A DNA stretch of 64,000 nucleotides, taken from Fasciola hepatica. Lineage: Eukaryota; Platyhelminthes; Trematoda; Plagiorchiida; Fasciolidae. Under the pieces are notes generated by a model that saw only the letters and a list, made by a program, of their open reading frames with translations, was not told the origin of the DNA and searched no databases. The DNA lies in the NCBI GenBank assembly GCA_948099385.1, contig CANUEZ040000002.1, forward strand, positions 434,001 to 498,000. The letters run 5' to 3'. Below, one piece after another: positions 56,248 to 64,000 of this stretch; the stretch's first letter is position 1, and every line of letters starts with the position of its first letter. The position numbers and the translations under genes are program-made.

Positions 56248-57601
56248 CAATGGTTGTAATCACAGTAACTGAATATAGCAAAGCACCAGTCAACGTCCAA
56301 GCCTCGCGCATATTGACCAGGACCGGCTTGGGTTTATTTATGCGGCTTGTGTTTGTCGTCGCATTGCATGAACAGTTTAAATCATTCGGGCAATCACAAA
56401 TCTGTCCCATATTTTGAACCACAAGGTTCATTGCTGAGGAGCAGTTTACACAAAATGTGGCGAGCTCCATTTCGTCTGTACGAAGAAAGCCACTCAAATT
56501 TCCCGGTCTCCATCCGGCATCACAGGCTTTGTACGCAGAGTCCACAAGGTCCTCACTGTTGGACACGATTTTACTGAGGTACTCCAAAGTAATGTTTGAC
56601 AAAATGGATCTAAGATGCGCTTGAAATTGACGAACAGCTAGCAGAGGATCGTTTGCAATTTCGGATGTCTCGTTGCTTAGAATGCTGTCGGTGAAATTAT
56701 CAAATGGGGTTGGTTGATTCCAATCACTGTTCACCCGATTCATTGCTGTAGGTCTGGAATAATTTTCCATGAGTAAAGTGAACCATTCTGCTGGGATTTC
56801 TGGGGCTGACGTCTCAACGTATTGCATGTTTTCACCTACCCATCTCAGTGTGTGGTATGTACAATTATCGACGAGGTCTGAGTGCATTTTCCAAATCAAA
56901 TCTTTTATATTGCTGCCCACCTGAAACATCTCGGTGGAACGGTTGTGCACCATTTCATTGTGATAATCCCGCTCGAGTTTTTGAAATAGAAATGCTCCGC
57001 CAGCAGAATAACCAGCAACTAAAAGACATAAACCAATGTGCGAGAAAAGAAACGAGACGAAATTTTTGAAATAGCTCTTTGCCTTCCCGCATTTTGTCCT
57101 CCTCCTTTTTTCGTTTTGGTTGTCCAACAAAATATCGCCACTATCTAGTTTGTTGGCATTCTTAAGATCATGTTCTTCGGTAATGGACGATTTGGAGATA
57201 GGATGTGTTCGGATAGACGTTCGACTATGACAACAAGTACAGCAAAGGCAAGACTTGCATAGCTGTTCACGTTCGGTTAAACTATCTGCTTTTACTGACC
57301 GAGGGATCAGTTTTTCCGGATGTGGATTGGAAGAATCATCACTTTTTGACGGTTTTTCACTGATCACTTTTGGGGATGCAGCTGGAAAACCAACATCACT
57401 GAGGACATCTTTTGGTTTATTGTGTATCTTAACGGCTAATTTTGTAGGTTCTGGAGAGTTGTTTATTGCAGATTCACTTTCAGCGCAACTGGAACCGGTT
57501 TTTTCCGTTGAGGTCGAGTTGACAGATGCAGGAGACCCAATACGGATGAATCGAGGAATGCCAGAGTTTGAGGGAGTACTAACAACAACGTGTGTTTCCA
57601 T
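56248..57601 (-). CDS. two-pore-domain potassium (K2P/TWiK-type) channel, 5' coding exon
   Basis: K2P channels carry background potassium leak current and set resting potential at the plasma membrane. Two subunits, each with two pore loops, form the pore. Numbered from the first ATG of the frame (57655), the exon shows a long Ser/Pro-rich cytosolic N-terminus with a Cys cluster at 133-142 (CKSCLCCTCC). M1 is at about 199-225 and ends in the family signature YSAGGAFLFQKLE. An extracellular loop of about 225 residues with some 11 N-glycosylation sequons and Cys pairs follows. The first pore helix AWTLTGALLYSVTVITTIG (about 452-470) ends in the selectivity filter. The exon stops after the first base of the filter Gly codon at a GTAAGT donor (56242-56247), a recurrent K2P intron position. 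I prefer the ATG at 57601 (Met19). The ATG at 57655 would add a signal-like hydrophobic stretch, and a TTGTTGTTAG acceptor soon after 57601 is a third option. M2, P2, M3 and M4 are not in this exon. Confidence 0.9.
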
Positions 57602-57655
57602 CAGGCTCGTCAAGAGGAAGTGCAGTATTAATGCAGGAAAAATGCGGTAAGTCAA

Positions 57656-60240
57656 CAGAAACCAGGGATCATTTTCTTCATCTAGTTCTGTTTCAACTGA
57701 GGATCATTTATTATGGTGGTAATCTAACTGCTTCTTGCTATGAAGTTCTAACTGATTGGTTCATTCAATATACAGACCGTTTCGTTTTTGACCAATGGGA
57801 TGTGAGATCAGTCGCAAACTGGAAAATCAGTGAACTAGTGAATATATGTAGTGAGACGGAGTAAATTTAAGATGCTACTACATATTTACAGTCTACAAAA
57901 ACATTCTACTGTTTAGTAAGACTAGAAGTTCGTCACGTTATTCTAGGAAAACAAGAAGACAAACTCTGGGAATAAGTTGTCAGTGCTTCACATTCATTCA
58001 ACCGGAGCAGATGACAAGTGATGGTGGACAACTTCGATAATTTCCGAATCAACCAAATTTGTTGAGCATTTGCCTTCATAACAAACAAGGAATGCCTTCG
58101 ATTGCATTTTACAAGCGACGCATCTCATACATCCAAATGTAATTCAGATGTAGAACATTAAGAGGGTATGCATAATCAGAGTCACACCAGTCGTTCACAT
58201 ATGTACAAACGTTTCCGTGCCGTCGTTAGATGGTAGTTGTAATTTGTTTTGAAGATTCACGTAGCTCTTGTAGCAGCAAGCTAATTTATCCCTCGAAGAC
58301 TTTCGACTGTCAAATTTGAAAAGATCGCCTTGACTAATTTGCAGTTTTACCTTACGTCTAACTTCTTGACCGTTACGAATCAGATAAAACACGGAAGCTA
58401 TTGAAAGAAGGTTAAGCTTTAAAACCCGTGGATTGATATATGAAGAGAATCTTGACAAAACTTTAAATAGAACGAACTAGTAATTTTTAGTTTAATTACA
58501 AGAGGCTCTAAATATGCGTTTAAATGATCCCATGGGAAAATACGGCCAAATAGCAGTCGCAAATACACAAGATGATAAACGTTTTTTTCTGGTCTTTTGG
58601 TCAACCCCACTGACAGCAATCTCCGTATCCCGTGCATAATATAATAAAATGTTCCACCATCTACCACGGCTAACATCATCGCTAATCTGGAAAAACCCTC
58701 GTTTTTTCACTGATCTGTGCAAATTATTCCGTTAGATTTCATGTTTGCTGCGAGTTTTCCCTCAGGTCCACCAGGCAATGGGAACGGGGTTTAATTTTGT
58801 CACAGTGACTTTTGACTTTATGATGTAAGTGATTCCAAAAACTCCCTTATCAACTTCCGAGAGTAATGGCACCGAATATTTGCACAGACAATAAGCCGTT
58901 GACTTAGTTACTCTCTATGTAGAAGTTCATATATTTTGCATAATTTCCTCCGCAGTCTTCACAGAATGTACCGAAAGAAGACCTTGACCCGACTAGAATA
59001 TTGTTCTCCCTAATAGATGTTTGCGTCACCTGGTCCGGTATGATGATGATCTGATGATCGGACATGGATTAAAATATGATCGTGATATGGACAGTCAACC
59101 AATCTCGTCTGCTTCGCCACTGCGCCTGATCAACCGGCATCTTACGTCGTTCTCCGTCACTCCAAGTCTCAGGGTCTGCTTTTCTGCTGTGACCAACAGT
59201 ACAGGGGCTTTTGTGGTCATGGAGTGTGCCCCTTCTATTGGACTTACTATGATCAATTATTTTTGCGCTTCGTAAGCATTCCCGTTACTGGTGGAATGAA
59301 CACGAAGACTTTTGTTATTTTGCCCTGTAGAGGCCTTCGCAAGATTTCTGTTGTCTAAGAGGGACACCGTGGGTACACCAATTTAGAGCAGAGTGTGCGA
59401 AACCTAACTCCAGTCTTGAGTACATGGGCTTGATCTACCACGTTAAGGTGATTAGGTTATGTCTTACGTAAGCCCGCATGTATTTTCTGTGAAAGCTTCA
59501 TCTAAGACAGTCGTGGTGGAGATAATGTGTGCAAATCCCAACCTGTGAACTTGACCAGGCGATACGACTGTTTTTTTCAGGATTTACAAGTTCCACCTAG
59601 TTACATTAAGCAAAATGATTAGGAGCAGCCGTTCGTGGTATAAATACAGTCGAATCTCTTATTAACCGACAGTTTATTTAGCAACGACTTTCTTTTTCAC
59701 TTTGGTTCTGTTTTGGTTTCGATTCACAACATGATGACAACTCGAAAATATTGAGAGGTATCAACCAAAATAGAAAAAGAATAGCGGTAAAGTTGGTTTA
59801 AAAGACTCGACCGAAGTGTTGAGGTAAGTGACACATGCTACGGCTTAAGCGAACATCGATGACAAAAGCATAACGCAATTCGTAATACTTGTTCAGAAAT
59901 ATGAGAAAAGGGAAAGCTTCCGGTTCGGCGCAGTTCACGAATGACTTCAACCTGATGGTAGGACGCTGTTCTTGTTTTTAACGTTGGCATGAATACACCA
60001 CGCTGCGGTTTAGCTTTCTGACTGGGATTTGTGCTCTCTGAAAGTGGCTTGAAGCATACTATATTAGCTGGAGTGGTCACGTTGAGATGTTACAGAAATA
60101 TGTTTTTCAACTACCTTAGAGATTACAGTTAGATATTGTCATGAATCTACGTAAAATGTTGCAATAAATAAAGCGGTTACACCTAACCAAGCTGGAAACA
60201 AAAATATATTTTGTTTCGGTTCGCTACCTTGCTCTCTACC
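57656..60240. other. upstream of the K2P exon; GC-richer patch 59020-59560
   Basis: No certain promoter or upstream exon found. The 59.0-59.6 kb patch is GC-richer, with GTGTGCAAATCCCAACC (B-box like) near 59528, and may be an old repeat. Frames at 58195-58722 (-) and 59021-59275 (+) are unsupported. Confidence 0.35.
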
Positions 60241-60284
60241 CGAATTTGGATCATAGGGGAAGAGTGGCTACAAAAACACTGCGG

Positions 60285-60507
60285 ATGTCGTCTATTTTAA
60301 TCGGTACAATCATTTTGCCCACACTGTCGTTGTCCACTGAGCATAAGCCGTGTTCCGGGACAAAACGAAGAGCGCACATTTCCATTTCTGTGATTTCTTT
60401 CCTGTTCATTTCCGTATCGGATACATTCGGTCTGACTAAGCTCGCCGGGAAATTTTATTCACGTCAAAAGCGATACAGCGCAATTCTATCACAAATCTCT
60501 CGAACAG
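60285..60507 (+). CDS. candidate first coding exon with signal-peptide-like start
   Basis: An ATG frame begins MSSILIGTIILPTLSLSTEH, hydrophobic like a signal peptide, and contains a second hydrophobic stretch ISISVISFLFISV. It ends at CGAACAG|GTAAGT (60507/60508), a consensus donor, in phase 1. Upstream in-frame codons stay open, so the start is uncertain. It does not join in phase with the exon at 63728. Function unknown. Confidence 0.33.
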
Positions 60508-60539
60508 GTAAGTCCATAAAGTAACCCAAGGTAACAAGT

Positions 60540-61340
60540 GAAATGATAGTTTTCTAATTTCCCTGTATTTTGTTCGTATGGAGAGAAAATAAAACCGGGT
60601 TTTTGTCTCAAAGCACCACGGATGAAAAAATATTGTCAAACTGAAACTAGATTTCCAAGCACGAGAGGAAACAATTCAAGACTAACCAATCTCGTATTTT
60701 CCGTTCATGGGAGTATTCATTCTTGCAATTATGAACAACGTCTTTTTAACAGGTGACAAACGAAGTACCTGATCTACACACCCGATGGAAAGCATAGTTG
60801 CATTTGTACCTAGTTAGGCACTTGTATAAACGGACGTTCGCTTTTCAGCTCGAACTTTCACCTAATGAATCGAAGCTAACAGAAAGATAATTACTTGTCC
60901 AAAATACATGGAAATTCAGCTAAGGGTTTGGATCAGATAACGAGCAGTCGATTTCCTTGATGCAGTGAGTCCCCTTTAGTACGAACAAAGTCGGGACCGA
61001 TCACTTTTGTTTTGCTTCCCTAAAGAGTTCGCTTTTGGGAGAAAAGTTAAGAAATTAGCACAAGACATGATTGTCTGCACCCAACAAAATTGTGAGAGAT
61101 TATAAAGAACTTATTGGTATTATCGCTTTAGAAATAATACACGAACTAAAAGATCATCAACAAGTTATTTTGTGAGGAAGGAATCCGCTGTTATCTGCTT
61201 CCTCATTTTGCTGTCTCCTTCCTTACATTCTCGAATGCGGCTGCATGGGTCACTTTCCGCAACTAAGCTACGGGTTGGAGCCAATATCATCTAGGCTAAA
61301 CACTTTGTTCGAATCGCAAACTTTTGCGCTAGGTGCGAAC
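60540..61340. other. non-coding; possible tRNA-like remnant near 61250-61330
   Basis: TTTGTTCGAATCGCAAAC at about 61304 resembles a B box, but the matching A box is poor. Confidence 0.3.
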
Positions 61341-61345
61341 GCATT

Positions 61346-61804
61346 CTATCCAGTCTGAAGGCTCTTGCCTTGGAACTTCTGATGCCGCACCGCTTTATGT
61401 TCTTTAGCCAATGTAACAGTATTGTTGGGAGGTGAACAACCGCCACGGGTTGCACTTAAACCACTATGCTCCTTAGTACGAGCCATATCCGTTGTTTTCC
61501 TGGTACCATCACTGCTTTTACCGGCAATTGATCTCGGTAGCAATAAGAAATCATTCATACGCAGCACTGTTAACATCGCTGAAAAAACGAGGTATGAAAA
61601 CAAAGATTTTCGCTGAGTTGAAGTTCCATGGTTCCAATTAATTTGTAGACCGGCCTCATTCCTTACATTCAGGTGATCTACCATTCTCTCTACACCTAAT
61701 CGGGAGGCAATCCTTTTTGGAGAAAGTTCATTCCATTGCAAATCAGTAACCGGTACTTTATCACCAGGATTCAAGAACGTATTCCTCGATGCCCATCCCA
61801 TCAC
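61346..61804 (-). CDS. candidate exon, 152-codon frame upstream of the K2P gene, unknown
   Basis: An ATG frame on the K2P strand, 3.7 kb upstream of the K2P exon, with a stop a few codons before the ATG. Composition is protein-like (NPGDKVPVTDLQWNELSPKR). A donor-like CCG|GTAAAAG lies at about 61522, which would leave an exon of about 94 codons. It could be a 5' exon of the K2P transcript or a separate gene; nothing here decides. No domain recognised. Confidence 0.3.
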   Translation of the reverse strand: MMGWASRNTFLNPGDKVPVTDLQWNELSPKRIASRLGVERMVDHLNVRNEAGLQINWNHGTSTQRKSLFSYLVFSAMLTVLRMNDFLLLPRSIAGKSSDGTRKTTDMARTKEHSGLSATRGGCSPPNNTVTLAKEHKAVRHQKFQGKSLQTG

Positions 61805-61809
61805 GATAG

Positions 61810-63720
61810 ATTACCTCTTGTGGGTTCTACTGGGTGCTGTGACAGATTCAGTGATCATATTACCTGGACACAGCAGACTTGATAACCGTGAGATCAACAC
61901 ATTAAAGGATTATTTTCATTAGCTGTCGTAAACGGTTGACCGTGAACAGCAACACAAACGGTATACACATAAATCCTGAATGTTCAGTACCACTTTTCAG
62001 ATGATTCCAGTGGTCCGTCGTGAACCACCTTGAGGGCGTAAGATGTTCACAATTATATACACAGGTGTAACATTTATTAACTGTCACAATAGAATGGTTC
62101 ACTTAATTTCATTAGCAAAGCCTCAAACGGAGTTTCCTATTGATGTGCAGGCATGCGACCTAATGGGAATATTCACCCGAAGGTGGTGTTCGTTCTTGAG
62201 AAGTTTTAGAGGTAAAACCATTTGGGGGCCAGGACAATGAGTTCGGACGGAGGGCTCGACCGTTCTTAGAGAGAACTTCCTAGTGTGGACCACGGTAATA
62301 GTGCGGAATGTTATGGAACAAAAAAATAAACGCGTAGAGTTGTCAAGGTGACACGTGAGAGTATCATGATACATGGGACGACTGTATCACAACAGGATTT
62401 TTTATGTGAACTTTTCACGTGCGGTCAGGTGTAACTCTCACGAATTACAAGATAGTTTCTTTAAGGGCAAAAATACCTAAATGATAGCCGCCAGTTTTCA
62501 GCAAATAATTTTCAAGCCTTTTATAGGTAGACAAGCAAAAGAGCAAGCAGACAGTAGAGGGAAACAAGCAGATGTAGGAAAATAGACAGTCTGAACGAGG
62601 GAGTAGTACTGTGTTTAACTTTGAGTTATCTCAGACTTTGTATTCTAAATGACGGCGTGGGAAAATTATTTGCACAGATGGAAGTATGAGATGACCATAT
62701 CAAAAGTGCATCAATAGCAATTCCCAAATATTGGACGAAGTCCCACCATAAATTCCCGGAAAATCATTGAAATCCAGGATTAGAGAAGTAGCCAGGCAGA
62801 GAGCCACATCATCAGCCTACCTAAATAAATGTGCCAGACAATAAATTTAAAGACCAATAGTGTGGATGAAAACCAAACAGGGAAAAAGAACATCTCCCCA
62901 AAGCATTCCTGAATTATTCACCAACGGTTTCGATGTTTCCATTTTCAAACGTGGGCACTGAGGTCATTTGGTAGACAAAGAGACGGCTTTATCCATAGGC
63001 TTGTGTGAAATCAAAACTTTTCCAGTTAGGAAAAAGAAGGGGCAGCGGAACAGCTTCAAAGCCTGATGAGTGTTCTTCCAATGCATAGCAGACCGATTAC
63101 GCCAGTGTATTCCAGGATTTGGCTAAGTAAGGGACTTTAGAAGCGATTCCATTTGCCATGGATCCGTCGTTTTATATCTTAATAAAAAGGGAGTCGTCGG
63201 AATCAGGAAGAGAAAAAACGCGAGCATTTAGGAATGGTAAGTTTTGACATTTCAGAACCAAATGTAATGAGAGTAATGGGATAGAAGTGATGGGTAAATC
63301 ATCGGAATTACCAAGTTATAAATTAGGAAAACTGCGATCAGTCTGCAGTTGTCGGGATCAGAATACAAGACCAGGGGCTTGTTCTGAGGGAAAGTAGGAA
63401 CATCGGTCAAAGAAGCAGCACAATATACCAATAGCAACGATAATAGGGCTTCAGGATGAATAACTGAAGGTCCCTCAGCCGTAAGCTGAGGTTTTAACAA
63501 TACTTTTCTAGAGAGCGGAGTCAGGCATGCACCATTTTTGGGATGAGTGATATTGTATTGTTGTCGGATGGATGGATAAATGCACGAGGGATACTGTCGA
63601 CTTCCCTAGCATAATCATTGTTACTTTCAACTCACCCACAGTAAACCTTACCTAAGGCGTCTACTGTTGTTACTACTTGGGAGTTGACAGGCATAAAACA
63701 CGTCAGTATCTTTGATTTCC
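61810..63720. other. non-coding, nothing recognised
   Basis: Frames at 61902-62374 and 63252-63500 have no splice support or motif. A purine-rich stretch occupies about 62530-62620. Confidence 0.4.
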
Positions 63721-63727
63721 TGCTTAG

Positions 63728-63761
63728 TGGCAGTACGAATGCGAACCCTATCGATTCATAG
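63728..63761 (+). CDS. candidate 34-bp micro-exon, joins the exon at 63810
   Basis: Acceptor TTTGATTTCCTGCTTAG ends at 63727 and donor TAG|GTAAGTT follows at 63761/63762. In the only frame that joins the next exon correctly (two bases left over) it reads AVRMRTLSIH with no stop, and the junction codon becomes Arg. The intervening intron would be 48 bp, short but usual for flatworm-type small introns. Confidence 0.42.
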
Positions 63762-63809
63762 GTAAGTTATTCTCAAAGAAGGATGATGTTTTTGAGTGAA
63801 AATTCACAG

Positions 63810-63981
63810 AATTGAATCTGATTTGATTAGTTTGCCTGAGAGCGAAAACAGGTACTGCGTGTATCTTAAACCTCAAGATAAGCTCAACATCGCTCTCGTT
63901 TGCAACGGGTGCATGCAACTGGAAAAACGGGATTCGGAAAGACTTCCAACAAAATATTTGGACAGTGATAAGGCACCGTGG
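63810..63981 (+). CDS. candidate internal exon, 172 bp, unknown protein
   Basis: Acceptor GAGTGAAAATTCACAG ends at 63809 (an in-frame TGA lies just inside the intron). Donor TGG|GTAAGTAA follows at 63981/63982. The frame is one leading base plus 57 full codons, all open, with convincing composition: SLPESENRYCVYLKPQDKLN, IALVCNGCMQLEKRDSERLP, TKYLDSDKAPW. The gene continues past the window. I do not recognise the family. Confidence 0.55.
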
Positions 63982-64000
63982 GTAAGTAATTATACCCTTT

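Noticed and set aside
56347..57650. Plus-strand ORFs of 73-131 codons opposite the K2P exon
   Set aside because: Antisense shadows of the channel coding sequence with no splice support.
59021..59275. 84-codon plus ORF in a GC-richer patch
   Set aside because: No start context, splice borders or family motif; the patch is more likely an old repeat.
63055..63110. CTGATGAG on + near 63065
   Set aside because: No GAAA or stem II follows at hammerhead spacing.

Overview
The window is eukaryotic and animal. Its protein-coding signal lies in short exon-like islands with GT..AG borders separated by kilobases of AT-leaning non-coding DNA (about 40% GC by eye). It has long CA, TA and ATC microsatellites, and its mobile DNA is of animal type: a BEL/Pao LTR retroelement, Penelope-like elements and tRNA-derived SINEs. 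A two-pore-domain potassium channel exon with a very long extracellular loop, together with BEL/Pao, Penelope-like and hammerhead sequences, points to an invertebrate. A digenean flatworm (fluke) is my best guess. That is inference from repeat content and gene style, not proof.

Layout. 1-1279: a BEL/Pao reverse-transcriptase ORF, internally deleted, followed to about 2.1 kb by its probable 3' region. 2.3-5.3 kb: candidate exons, one on + (2320-2588) and three on - (3261-3518, 3767-4291 and a weakly CUB-like 5027-5275). 5.3-24 kb: mainly intron or intergenic DNA with SINE copies, a short fold-back element (6.6 kb), a hammerhead-like relic (20.0 kb) and a 1-kb (GAT)n tract (21.5-22.4 kb). 24.2-33 kb: candidate exons (24251-24373, 25316-25699, 28418-28528, 29740-29901, 32074-32362) around a decayed Penelope-like element on - (27.2-28.06 kb). 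33-36 kb: a 590-bp near-palindrome built from tRNA-like modules. 36-44.2 kb: a candidate exon at 36321, a decayed Penelope-like element on + (40.93-42.08 kb), a degenerate hammerhead on - (40.1 kb) and, on -, a textbook hammerhead ribozyme between two TA arrays (44073-44115). 44.2-54 kb: mostly featureless non-coding DNA. 54-64 kb: the only confidently assigned host gene, the 5' coding exon of a K2P potassium channel on - (56248-57601). On the opposite strand are well-bordered exons at 55365-55487 and 63728-63981, and a possible signal-peptide exon at 60285-60507.

How parts relate. The K2P exon stops inside the first selectivity-filter glycine codon at a GTAAGT donor. The rest of the channel must lie further along the minus strand, below 56.2 kb or beyond the window. 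The Penelope-like pieces and the hammerhead belong together biologically, because hammerhead motifs are known in the terminal repeats of Penelope-like retroelements. No two pieces here can be shown to come from one insertion. The window has no bacterial gene, CRISPR array, rRNA or intact tRNA gene. Most short exon calls rest on splice borders plus an open frame, and they carry low confidence.
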